Below, one piece after another: positions 50,536 through 61,700 of a stretch of 64,000 nucleotides of DNA. The stretch lies in the NCBI RefSeq assembly GCF_000328475.2, contig NC_026478.1, forward strand, positions 1,116,001 through 1,180,000, read 5' to 3'. The notes under the pieces were generated by a model. It was not told the origin of the DNA, searched no databases, and worked only from the letters and a program-made list of their open reading frames with translations. The position numbers and the translations under genes are program-made. Each line of letters starts with the position of its first letter. Position 1 is the stretch's first letter. The DNA comes from Mycosarcoma maydis. Its lineage: Eukaryota; Basidiomycota; Ustilaginomycetes; Ustilaginales.

Positions 50536-53500
50536 GGTCGATTGAGGTCTTGCCAGGAGCGAACTGGTTTTTGATTCGGTCGGAGGAGATCAAGTTATGC
50601 TTGCTTGGAGAAGTTGATGGTGGTCAAATAGCAGGTTCAGCTTCGAACGCGCAAAGAAGTAGAGTTTGGGACACGACGATGCTGCACTTCTCCCACTCGA
50701 GGATCGCTTCTTCGAAGCGCCTTGCAAGAGTCCTGTCGACTCGCTTTGCAGCACTGGCCAACGCAAGGGCGAGTCTGTCGCCGTGGGGTGCGGATTCCCA
50801 TCACGAATCTTGCGAATGGGAGTCACCGTTTAGTTGCCGTGCAAGCTCCGAGTCTTAGCTCGGTCCGAAATAACATCGAAACTGATCATCCCGATGGGGA
50901 AAACAACATCGGGCGATTTGAAGTGGAGAGATTTCCGCTTCGGTAATTCTCTGGAAAAGCGAGCCCCACGCTCCGCGCCAAACCCACGTAGAAAATAACT
51001 TAATTAAAGGTTTGGTCTTGGAGAGCCTAGTCCAAGTTGATCTGTCGGTCATGCGACGGAGAGGACTCGACCTATCCCGGTCAGCTGACTACGGGCCGTT
51101 GTAGAAGGAAAGCAGAGCAGGCTTGGAGAAGTGTGCAGTACACTCGTGTACGATTGCAGCTCTTGCAGTAACATTGGATCGCGCATGTCGTTGTTTCAAT
51201 CAAGATTCTATCAGTTCACTTGGCTGATATTGATCACCTTCCTATTCGTTTGCATATCAATTGAGTTTCAACCTTTGCCGCCTGGGAGTTTGGGTGTTGA
51301 TCTCACCCGAATTAGTCGCTTTGAGAGTCCGCTTGATTGAAAGAGACTGTTGCAGTCGAGGTAGAGCAGAGCTCGGAGAGTTGCGGAAGCATGAAAGCTT
51401 GCGGGAAAGAAAGGGTCGGAGCCAGCACCCACGATAGGCGTGTTTGTGCCGTCAACTCTGAAAATGTGAGCGGATGAATTTATGAAAGGAAGTGCGGGGA
51501 AAGAGACTTAGCGTTACCACACGTCAGTGTGGGGAATTAGGCTCAGACACGCCGAGCATACGTGAGATACTGGATAGCTACTCAATGCGCTCTCCACATC
51601 TCTGCTTGCATGGAGATCGAGTCACGAGCGGAGACAGTGACAGGAAGCGTCAGTGGGGGAGAGAGGAATGTAATCGTAGCTCTGGTCTGAGTGACACGAC
51701 TGATGTGGAGTTTGCGCGTTGCAATCAAGAATCATGATAATCGCGGCTGAAAATCCTTTGTGTCACTTGACCGGATTTGCAAAATCAAGAAAGGAAAGAC
51801 AGCCACGCCGAGCTAATCAATACCACAGCCGCTCCTCGGAGCTCGCTCTCGCCTGCGTAAGATGGGATTGTCATAAGCCTAGAAGTGGCAGTGCATGTGA
51901 AATGCAGGTTGGGAAGCATCGTTCTTTGTCGGATGAGATACAGGCGTGAAGGCGTAAGAGACGAGTGTGCAAGTCACGAGTGCGACCGGCCCGGAGACCC
52001 TGAATCACGAATTGAACATGTCATCGTGGTTTGTACGTGGGAGGCACGAGAGCACTCTCGACTACCGCGTTCAGTTTGACTTCACGTCATTGAGCAACTG
52101 CGTCACCCTAACCCTGTTACACCTCTAACCAGCTGTTCAAGCTGCTCGTCGATCCATCAAGTGCATCAATGTCATCAACATTCCTCGCTCCGCTTGTGTC
52201 TGAAAATTACGTCTACATTGCTCAGTGGTACAATGAGATGGACATGTCTCACGAAGTTTTCCACAAGAGCCCCAAAGCGCCATTCTGTCGGCCACCGGCA
52301 TTCACTCTCAAAGTGTGTCAAGCTTCTCGTACGTGTCGGCCAAGTGGTCAGAGTGAGAGAGTCGGGTTGAACAGACCGAGGCAGCGAGGCAGCGAGGCAG
52401 CGGAGCGGCGAGACAGGGAGTTGAGCCTCGGCGGAGCAACAACCGAGCCAGCACCGACAAACGCCACGAGCTTTGGTAATTCACGATTCTTGATTTCCTT
52501 AAATTCTCTGTGTGCCGCGTGATACATGCGTGATAAGTTACTTCGGATGGCATCTGAGATGCGCGCGCTGTCTGCAATGTGAATTTGGAGGATTGTTGAA
52601 AAGGCAGCGGAGCGACATGGCCCGATAGAGTGAGCAGGGTGAGTTGAAAGTCAAGCTAAATTGAGACGCGACCGTTCCGGACATGGTTTTACCTGCAACG
52701 TTCGCCGCGCTCTTGTTTAAACCCGAGCGCACTTGTCGTCTTGAGCCGATCTGTGAACGATCTGTTTGACTTGAAGGGAGAGGTTTAGGTTGACATGGTA
52801 CGGCACAGCAAGATGAAAGTGGTGTCAGAGTGGTGGCAAATGATCACCTTCGCTCTTGGTCGGGCCGTGGCTCGTCCAAATTTCGGTCGGTGACAAGCGT
52901 GTGGCGGGTGTTGGCAAGTTCATTTGGCCGAATTGACTGACGATGTGAAATGTCTCTGTTGAACCAGCACAGCAAGGCAGTGCAAAACTTCGGCTTGTAG
53001 AGGTCTGCTGACCAGCACCGTCTCATTTGTCACAGTCTGGCCCGTCGAGCTGCGGAGCTCTGTTGGCCTTGAAAGTGTTACCGCCACTGACCGCATGAAG
53101 TGGATGGAGGGATGTCTTGTCGGTCACGTTCCTGACCCCCGCAATCTCACTAACTCGTGGGCAGTCGTCCATTCCCCACCGTGAGCATCGCTGCAAGCAC
53201 GACTTTTGTGCACCCACATTCACGAGGCATGTTTGCTCAGCTGTCTCAGGTTCGAGTTCTGGCAGAGGGAGAAGCCGACGAAAGACGAGCAACGTCAGCA
53301 GACCATGTCAATCCCCGGTAACTTGACGTTGGAGAGAGAGAGAAGACGAGACGGGACGCGTCGGCCCTCTTCCGCCATAGCCGCGCTTTGCGAGACTCAC
53401 AGTTTGCTTCAATTTGTTCACAGTCGTGAGGCTTTCTTTTCTTTCAAATTGAGCCGGTGGGGTTGGTTGCGCTGCTGCCGTCCTTTGATTTTCTCTCTTT

Positions 53501-54178
53501 CCGATTTTAAACGATACATTTCCCTTTTTTCTTTTTTTTTTTTTCCTGCTATGGGTGTGTTGAGTAGAACCTGTCGTTTGGTGCTGAGACTGCTACTGCT
53601 GAGCTTAGCAGGCTCTTTCAAAGGCGCAAAAAGGTAGTTGTGTGTGAGTCAACGCGGTGTCAATCGTGAATCCTCCGCCTCATCAGTCACGAGTGGCTCG
53701 CTTGATTTTTGCATCATCCCATTCGTGATTGCCCCATTCCACTATCGTTGGCGATCAACTCAGCTTTCGTCTTTGCCATCATCTGCTCCTTGTTCGATAC
53801 CACCCACAGCAGTCTTCCTCAACAACCAGATTGATCACCACTGCGCTACTTGCATTGGTAGAGCTTATACGAACGCTTTCATCTAGCCTTCCCAACCATC
53901 TACCTTGCTGCTCGTCCAGGACCTAGTGTACATTGTACTTTTCGGCAGCTGCCACACCCTTTCCCTGTGCTTACACCAGAATTCAGGTCGATCTCTTACG
54001 CCTTCTCAGTCCAATTCTCATCTGCCAGCAAACAAGGTTGCCACCACCACCGCCTAGCAATGGTCTACCAGCCACTGTAATATGCACACGCGTGCACCGC
54101 TCAAATCTCGTCCTCTTTACTCTTTTTGCTCTGACTTCTGCATCACCCGTGCGGCCGCAGCCGAACAACTTGGACAGC
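50536..54178. other. 3.6-kb spacer, no confident gene
   Basis: Left: promoter of the reductase. Middle: scattered short ORFs without family resemblance, a GCGAGGCA tandem repeat at 52378-52405 and isolated motif variants (51975, 52006, 52483). Right: from about 53500 a T-rich tract (53521-53545), then C/T- and CA-rich sequence. The frame of the next gene is open back to 53933, but only from a TTG, so this part is read as promoter and leader. Confidence 0.45.
52378..52405. repeat. 8-bp tandem repeat (GCGAGGCA)
   Basis: Three adjacent copies of an 8-bp GCGAGGCA-type unit in a spacer. It is a simple repeat with no visible role. Confidence 0.8.
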
Positions 54179-57100
54179 ATGCCGACATCGCTTCCAGACC
54201 CTGTCTTGGCCTTGTCCATGGACAATGTGCTCAAAATGAATGATCTTAGCCTCGACCAACTTGCCAACCTCTGGAACGTCTTTACAAAGTGTGCTGAGTC
54301 TCTCGAATCTGGTCGACGTCTCGAAAACCTCTCGTGGCGTCTGTGGTTCCGCGAAGCCCACATCCTTCCTCCAGACACCTCGCTTTCCGACCTTACCGAC
54401 TTTACCCCGCTCGACACGCCTCTCATTAGCCGCGCCAACAGCATCACCGGCAGCTACAGGCCCGTTCGTCTCTCGTCCACCACAACAGCTCGCTCCGGCA
54501 GTGCGCTTTCCGATCCTGAAGACGGAAGCGATTCTGACTACTCGACCGACAGCGAGAGTGGCATTGCCTCACCCTGCGCAGCTCCGCTTCCGTCGGCGCC
54601 CGTCTCTTCTCCCGTCAAGAGGAAGATCAAGTTGGATCAATCCAACCTCAGTCGAACATCGACATCATCGTCATCGGCCGCCACCACTGTCGCGTCTTCC
54701 ACAACTGCGGTCGTTCCTCAGCGCGCAAGGATCGCAGACAGCATCGCAGAGCGCACTAGTCGAACCATGATCACAGCCTCGCGTCGCTCCAATCTTGCCG
54801 ATATGGATCTCGAAGGATCGCGACGCAAGCGTGGTATCTCTTCCTCGTCCGCCTTTGGAAGCAAAGCGCGCGTCAAGCAGCGCAACCAGGAAGGATCATT
54901 GCGCCGACGTCCGCTCAGCTTCCAAACTGCGCTCGAGAATCTTGTTCTGACAAGCCGCGCTGATAATTTTGCTTCGCTTCGTGGCACTCAGGGCAGCATG
55001 CCTCACCTCGATGTACACATGAATGCCAGCACAGGTGCATTGGATGCTCCTCGCAGACAAATCGACCAGGGCAACGACGCCAAGCGAAACAGCGCGCCTG
55101 CCGAACTGAGTCCGATTCAGAGCTCCAGCATCGCCCAGGCCGCCCTTGCTACCCAATTGCGAAATGCACTCCAGCCACCTCCTGCTCAGATGTCGACTAC
55201 CCCCCTCTTTTCCACGGCTGTGCCCGCCGACGCTATCGAGGTGCACTGTGACGCGCCAGAGACGTGTGGCCCTCTTTCTCCGGACAAGATGACCGTAGCG
55301 TTGGCACCTACCATCGGAGCCATCTCCAGGCGTGGCTCACAGACAATGTTGTCGGATGCAAACAACTCTGGCCACAAGGAAGCCGCCGTCGCATCAGCTC
55401 CTCATCTTGATCTTGACAACAATGTCGAAGCCGACTCTGCCAAGAGGCTTGCTTCTTCGGCACAGCACCACATGCCTCCCCCTTCAGGTGTTCTTGAGCC
55501 GACGCCCGCCGCATCTGCCATCAAGCAAAGAGCCAAGGCTGACCAGCAAGCGTCCACACTGGCGCAGATCGACAAGGCGTCCACCGACGATCAGCACCAT
55601 GGCACGCACGCATCATTGGGTATGGTTCGCTCCGATTCCGCTTCCAGCGCTTCAACACAAGCATCACATCGATCAGCGGCCAATGGCGCCGGTGTTCGCC
55701 GTACCAGCGAAGCTCGAATCCGTTCGAGGCCATCTGCCGGAGCACTTCACGCTGGAAATCGATCCAAGTCCTCGAGCGGCCTGCATCGCGGTGCCAAGCA
55801 CAGCAAGAGCTCGGACAGGATCGCAGTCGCACCTGCGCGCCCTCCTCCTCGTCATAACTTATTCTCAGGGTTGGTCATGACGCGAGCGGCTCCTGCACCC
55901 AAGCCCACCCATGCCGTGGCGCGCAAGCCTGTGCCAGCCGAGACTCAAGCTCCCAAGTCGGCTGCAGCTGCCACCAAGAAGGTGCCCGTCAAGTTCACCA
56001 TGGGCGGCGATGAGACTGATTCAGAGGAGTACGAGGATGAAAGCAGCGATGATACGAACGCAGCCAAACCAGTTTCTGCTCCCACTGCTACAGACGGTGA
56101 AAAGGACAGCAAAGCCATCAAGTCCACGTCTGCCGATGAGATTGATGACGACGACGAATGGTCCAGCGACCCCGAAGCCGAGGAGCAAGAGCGTCGAGCC
56201 AATCAAGCTGCTGAGGCCGAGCGTCGCAAGCGTGAGGAGGAGGAGCGTCACCGGAGCATGTTCCAAAAGCAAGCGATCCGCTCCAAGTCGGCCGCCGACC
56301 TTCGTTTGCTTGCCCCCAACGCTCTTATCTCGACTGGACCAAGCCCACCTGAGCAGCCTGTGCGTGGTCTGCTCAGCTCACTCTTCCACCCCGATGAACA
56401 GCACTCCCCTCCCGGTCAATTGGCCGGCCGTCCGCACGCTTCGGCTGCCGACTTGAGGACCAAATCTTCCTTCTCGTCCCAACCAACCGCTTCCGGGGCT
56501 GCCAGATCTCCGCCAGCTGTGCGTCGCCCTCGGGCCCACCGAGACAGCAACGACAACACCAGCCATGCGCCGCGATCGTTGCGCGAAGGCGGATTCGCCG
56601 GCCTCACGGGTCTGAAGACGAGCAAGAGTGCCGTAGCCCTGCCTTTGTTGGACACGCACATCACGCGCTCCTCTACTGGTGGGGGCAAGGTCAAGCACGA
56701 TGAGCAGAGTGTTGCTGGCGGAAGCCACCATTCGGATGGCAGCGCCAGCAGCCCCGACTCGCCTGTAGCAGCTGCCTCGTTTGGTCGACCTGGAAGCATG
56801 GCCTTGGCCCGCCTGCACGCTTTGACCAACATGAAGGCACATTCGAAGCGAAGCTCAACTGGCAATGGTACTTCAGAAGAGCACACGGAGACGCGATCTC
56901 ACTTGCGCCGTCAAGGGTCCGAGGCTGCAGCGCAGTTTGAGCGCGAAGTATCGTCGCGCTCGCTGCGTCTTGAAGTGAGCCCTGACGATCGAGACTTTGC
57001 GATTCCTTCACGTGCATCGCAATCCAACTTGGCTCACAGCCAGCTTCGTCAGTCGGCTCCATCATTGTCGTCGCGTCACTCGGATCAGCAACACTTGCGC

Positions 57101-57562
57101 AGCTCAGAGCGTGACGTTCTCGGTTCTGGCTCGCGTTCCAACAGCGAAGGTTTGCCAATGGGACATGGCTCGATGCAGCAAAGCGGCACCAGCATGAACG
57201 GACCCGTCTCGATCTCGCGTCCTCGCTCCTCGATCAACTTGCCGGAGGCAGCAGCTCCGCAGACGCCCCGCACCACGCGACGCAACATGCTTCGCGATGA
57301 GCTTTCGGAATCGCTCCGGCAAAACCTGCTTTGGGAGCGTCAGAGCCGCTCAAGGATGCTGGGCCTCGGTGCTCCCATGGCACCGATCAATCAGCCTCAG
57401 CCACAAGCCCCTGGTCATCGCCGAGACAATGTGCTGAACGGCAACGCATTGCGACCGCTCACCAGCGCTGGCACATCGAGAGCTGACCAGAGGAATGAAG
57501 GCGAACCCAAGCCGAAGCGATATTCCGAAGAGTGGGGCAGCTTTCACCACAAGGGCTGGTGA
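54179..57562 (+). CDS. protein with N-terminal AreA-GATA-like domain (PF08550 type), otherwise disordered
   Basis: 1127 residues from the ATG at 54179 (MPTSLPDPVLALSMD). The frame is open 246 bp further upstream without an ATG at its limit. Residues about 20-55 (DLSLDQLANLWNVFTKCAES, then LENLSWRLWFRE) match the short domain first described in AreA-type nitrogen regulators and also found in yeast TORC1-linked regulators such as Mks1. No GATA zinc finger is present. The rest is Ser/Ala-rich and disordered, with an acidic block near 600-660 (GGDETDSEEYEDESSDD, then DDDDEWSSDPEAEEQ), a charged helix (QERRANQAAEAERRKREEEE) leading to RSKSAADLRLLAPNALIST, and a C-terminal helix TRRNMLRDELSESLRQNLLW. 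This combination suggests a nutrient-signalling regulator; that role is inferred. Confidence 0.75.
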   Translation: MPTSLPDPVLALSMDNVLKMNDLSLDQLANLWNVFTKCAESLESGRRLENLSWRLWFREAHILPPDTSLSDLTDFTPLDTPLISRANSITGSYRPVRLSSTTTARSGSALSDPEDGSDSDYSTDSESGIASPCAAPLPSAPVSSPVKRKIKLDQSNLSRTSTSSSSAATTVASSTTAVVPQRARIADSIAERTSRTMITASRRSNLADMDLEGSRRKRGISSSSAFGSKARVKQRNQEGSLRRRPLSFQTALENLVLTSRADNFASLRGTQGSMPHLDVHMNASTGALDAPRRQIDQGNDAKRNSAPAELSPIQSSSIAQAALATQLRNALQPPPAQMSTTPLFSTAVPADAIEVHCDAPETCGPLSPDKMTVALAPTIGAISRRGSQTMLSDANNSGHKEAAVASAPHLDLDNNVEADSAKRLASSAQHHMPPPSGVLEPTPAASAIKQRAKADQQASTLAQIDKASTDDQHHGTHASLGMVRSDSASSASTQASHRSAANGAGVRRTSEARIRSRPSAGALHAGNRSKSSSGLHRGAKHSKSSDRIAVAPARPPPRHNLFSGLVMTRAAPAPKPTHAVARKPVPAETQAPKSAAAATKKVPVKFTMGGDETDSEEYEDESSDDTNAAKPVSAPTATDGEKDSKAIKSTSADEIDDDDEWSSDPEAEEQERRANQAAEAERRKREEEERHRSMFQKQAIRSKSAADLRLLAPNALISTGPSPPEQPVRGLLSSLFHPDEQHSPPGQLAGRPHASAADLRTKSSFSSQPTASGAARSPPAVRRPRAHRDSNDNTSHAPRSLREGGFAGLTGLKTSKSAVALPLLDTHITRSSTGGGKVKHDEQSVAGGSHHSDGSASSPDSPVAAASFGRPGSMALARLHALTNMKAHSKRSSTGNGTSEEHTETRSHLRRQGSEAAAQFEREVSSRSLRLEVSPDDRDFAIPSRASQSNLAHSQLRQSAPSLSSRHSDQQHLRSSERDVLGSGSRSNSEGLPMGHGSMQQSGTSMNGPVSISRPRSSINLPEAAAPQTPRTTRRNMLRDELSESLRQNLLWERQSRSRMLGLGAPMAPINQPQPQAPGHRRDNVLNGNALRPLTSAGTSRADQRNEGEPKPKRYSEEWGSFHHKGW

Positions 57563-58749
57563 TCACCATGCTATGCCATTATACGATTTTTTTACGGATT
57601 TCTTTACACACTCACGATCTAGACATGTACTTTTACGACGTCACGACTATTTTATTCCTCTACTACGTCACCCCAGTTGTATCAGCCCAGCACTTCTCTA
57701 CTAATATACCATATCGATCCGTTGGGGATCTACAATCATAAAATTAGCTGAACGTGGAAGCGTTCTGGACATGTGTTACTGTACGATTGTTGAGGTGATA
57801 CAATCCTAGCTTATGCACTTTGACCGTAGATACGGGGCTACTGGTCTTCAAAAACGTGGCGGGGTGGAAACTCGTTTAGAATCGAGAAGACACAGTAAAT
57901 CCGGGACATCGCTTGGAGAACACTGCTCAAGTACGACGTGCAGAGAGGCCGCTGGCAGCATAGAAAGGTGGAAGCATATTTTGCGGCGATGGTGAATACG
58001 ATGCTTTCCGTTCTCAAATCTTGGCTTTACTGTATGTCCCTCGCTTGACGATTTGTCAGAAAGAACTCACGAATGATCGGAAAGAGACAATTTCGGATTA
58101 TTTCGGTGGGGACCCTTGAGCGAATCACGAATCGCTGTGTGAATCGTGAATCACGAATGGAGCACATGTCGATTCACGATTATTCGTGATTATTATTATT
58201 AGTTGAGGAGATATGGTGCTGAATTCGTCAATCGTGAATGACTCGTGCTACCCGTGACTGGTGACTGTGCCTGGTTTGAGTCAATCACGAATATCGTGAA
58301 TTTTGTGTCTTTCGCTCTGTATTTCTTCGGCTCACGACTCGTGACTGTGACTCTGAGTTGAGCGTGTGACTTAGCAGAGATCAACACACACGCACACGCA
58401 CACGCATGCTGTGCGCACCGACTTAGAATCGTGAATGAATTGTGATTCACGATTGACGACTCAAGATTTGCTTCAAAGCTGCGCGCAGAGCTTAACGTCT
58501 TTGACAATTGGTCAATCAGAGAAGTCAGACCATCTTCATTATCACCATCACCGACCCAACTTGCGCCGTCCGCAACCCTAGCGCTAGCAACGTTACATCA
58601 GACGTGCAACAACAGCCGATAGGTCATCATTCGGCTGTATGCTCTAGTAGTAGCAACCAGGTGCATCTACCTTCTTCGACTCTGGCTAGTACCAACCAAC
58701 AGTCTTGGAACAGCAGTGCAGCGGACGCATCGAAAGCAGCAATTGCGAC
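57563..58749. other. 1.2-kb spacer with the densest motif cluster
   Basis: 3' flank of the AreA-like gene, then the motif-rich region 58065-58465, then a CA/CT-rich leader before the HD-domain gene. No gene was seen. Confidence 0.5.
58065..58465. repeat. dense cluster of ATTCGTGA/TCACGAAT motifs
   Basis: At least a dozen copies within 400 bp, in both orientations. Examples are 58124-58160 (GAATCACGAATCGC, then GAATCGTGAATCACGAATGG), 58172-58192, 58230-58240, 58283-58305 and 58427-58461. Variants with CTCGTGAC also occur (58249, 58336). A CA/CG microsatellite lies inside at 58384-58408. It is about 300-700 bp upstream of the HD-domain gene. Confidence 0.8.
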
Positions 58750-61700
58750 ATGCCTTACAGCTTCACATTGCCCCACACGGATTCTCGCATGACTTCGACA
58801 ACGTCAGCCAACACCTCCAGCTCAGGTTTGTCATCTGCGCTTGCACGTGCTTCTTCGTCCTCTGTACGCCAATGGACCTGTCCATGCCTCAACGTACGGC
58901 TTTCGCTGTCGCCTGAGTCGCCAACGCCGTCTGAAGGCAGCAGCGGGATTCCTTGGCTTGCTGAGCTTGCGTCTGACGATGCAATCCATGTCGAATACCC
59001 TTCGCTTGTGTCTCGTGAGACCGTCAGTCTTGCCGAGAACAACAGCATCGCTTGCGCCAAATGCTTGAACTGCGACACGATTGTCTATGCAGCCAGCAAG
59101 CCCGCCCCTCCAGGTCCAGCGCGAGCACTCGGTTTCAACACATTGGCCTCTAGCTCCGGTGACGCTGTCAGAGAGTCGCGCAGTCCTGTCAGTCCTTCGG
59201 CTGCCAAGCAGCTCCGCTCCCCCTCTCGAGACTCTGCCGACCGGCTCAACTCACGCACGAACGAATCGCCCGTACGACCGCTTGATCGTAAAGTCTGGAT
59301 TCTCCCGGAAGCTTTGAGTCCGGAGCAAGCTTCCAATGCCGCCGCGAGCGAGGCTTTCTCTCCGGCTTTCAAGGTAGTGATTCCCCGGACCAATGCCAAT
59401 TCTACCCTTGCTGACCGGCCTGCAACAGCTGCCCATGCACCTGACAGTGCTCGTGACCCAATTCATCCTGCCTCTGACTTTCACAAGAGAACCTCGAGCT
59501 ATGGCTCAGGCGCAAACAGCATTGCTTACGCCTTACCAGCCGTCCCTCAGCATCTGATCACCTCGCCCCCAAACTCGCCTCGCGTCGGCGCTCCCACCCC
59601 ACACACCGCCACTTCTACCGGTGCCGTCGCTTCGCCTACCCCTTCTCACCTTGGATCCAGTCTGAGCTCTGCTTTAGTCGCCAACCCGCTGGCGTCACAG
59701 CTCGACTCGGTCGCTATCGAGCGGCTCAAAGACTTGCGCTCCAAAGCCGAAGCCGAGGTATTTGAGCTCGTTCGGCAAAAGCGACGCGAAATGGAGCAAC
59801 TCGAGAAGCGTTTCAGAGAAGAAGCAGAATCACTGCTCGCCGTTACCAAGACATCCAAACAGACCAAGAGCAAGACCAGCAGCAGCCTTACCGTATCATT
59901 GATCGAAAAGGCACTCCTCGAGCAAAAACAGCACCAGTCGCACCCTCTCGATGATCCTCAACGAGTCAACGCACGCGACAGCGCAAGACACAGTGTAGCT
60001 TTGACGACTTCAGCGCCTTCTCCTAGCTCTGCTCGTACGTCAACTGGTGCAGCTCAACCACGTGACGTCAGCACCACTCAAAGCAGCGTCTCGAGCAGCG
60101 GACGTCGCAACAGTCTCTACGATGAGTATTCGGATCTTCCGCCTTCAGCGTTCGAGCGACGTCCCACGTATACGACTGCCATCAGTGGCACTGCTACCTC
60201 AGCCAACACTGGCGTGCAGAGCACTGTTCCGTCGTCTCTGGGCGGTCTGAGCGCTTCGTTCGCCATGCGTGGCCGCGAACTTCCAACGCAGATGCAGGAC
60301 TGGGCCGAAAAGCGTCGTCTTCGCGAGCGATATCCTCAAGGCGATCATTCCGCCTTGCCTTCTGCCGCTACCTCTACTGCCAATTCCAACGCCAACTCTG
60401 CCGCAAACTCGATCGTTGACTCGGAAGAAGATGCGTGGGCGGTCCGCAACGGGGCGGACCCTACCCAGGAACGTCACAGGACTCGTGAGAACAGCGCCAA
60501 CACGCAAGACGATGCCGAGATGGATCGCAGAGGTCGAGGCCGCCTACCATCCCACCAGCGTGGTAGCTCCTCGTCACGTGAACCGCGCGAACCCCGTCGT
60601 CTTCACGATGAGCAGCACCAACCGTCGAATGGCACGCCGAAAATCGGCCGAGTGCAGCAGCTTGCGGCTGACCGTCAAGACTCGGGTCGTGACCGAACTG
60701 GACGGCCGCCCGCCAGCACCTTCAATCCGCCACCTGCCATGTCCTCCTCGTTGCTCGCCAAGCGACCTGCACTCGCTTACGTCGACGATGGTCGAGATGC
60801 AGACGAGAATACGCCATCCGTGGGTGGCAAGCTGATCTCGCCTCAATCAATTGCCGAACCTTCAGCCCAGGTCACGCTTCGTCCTAGGGATCCACCGCCT
60901 TCCACTGCTGAGCCCCTCAAGCCTGCGACTCGCAGTGCTGCTAGCGTCGCTAGTGCTGAAGATGGCAATCGTAGCCGTGCGTCCAACACCGTTTCTTCGA
61001 CGGATCCGACTACTACCACCAGTACCCCTGGCCCACACAGCCCCACGTCGCGCAAGACCTTCGAGAAGAAAGTTGCCTTTGCGGAGACCGAAGATCGCGT
61101 AGACCACGCAATCATCTCGGACGAGTACGATGACGATGGCGAAGATGAGGACGCGAGCGCTTCGGTTCAACAAACAAACAGTGGTCCTAGCGCTAGTCGT
61201 TCTCATGAGGTCAAGCCGGCTCTCGTGGATGAATCAGCCGATGCAGTCTTTGAGATCGACGAAGAGACAGAAGACGTCGACGCCGACGCCGACGCCGATG
61301 ACGATGGTGAGGTGCAAGAATCACAGCTGTCTCCTGAGGACAGCGATCGACACAAGGTCGAGATATTCCTGTCTGACCTCCGAACAGGAGCTTCTGGGCG
61401 ACCGCGAGGTCAGGCAGACGATGCGCTTCCTGGCTATGAGGACGAAGCGGAGGGTGGATCAAGCAGTCGACGTGGACCAAGCTCTGGCTCTCTCTCTGAC
61501 GATTTCCGCAGCTCGTTGTCATCTGATGACGAGGATGCAGTCCCGCCAGGCTTTGGCGCGGCTTCGTTCAGTGCCCTCGCGGCCAGCCAGAGTGCCATGC
61601 ACACGCTTGCATCGTCCTTGGCTCGAGCTCGAGCTCGTGCTGATGGGTCTGGGTTTGATCCAGCTTCGCTTCGCATGGACGGTCGCATCGTTGTACCGCC

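Noticed and set aside
53933..54178. Upstream extension of the AreA-like protein, with a hydrophobic segment
   Set aside because: The open frame has no ATG at its start (TTG only) and the sequence is C/T-rich like other leaders; the conserved domain begins after the ATG at 54179.
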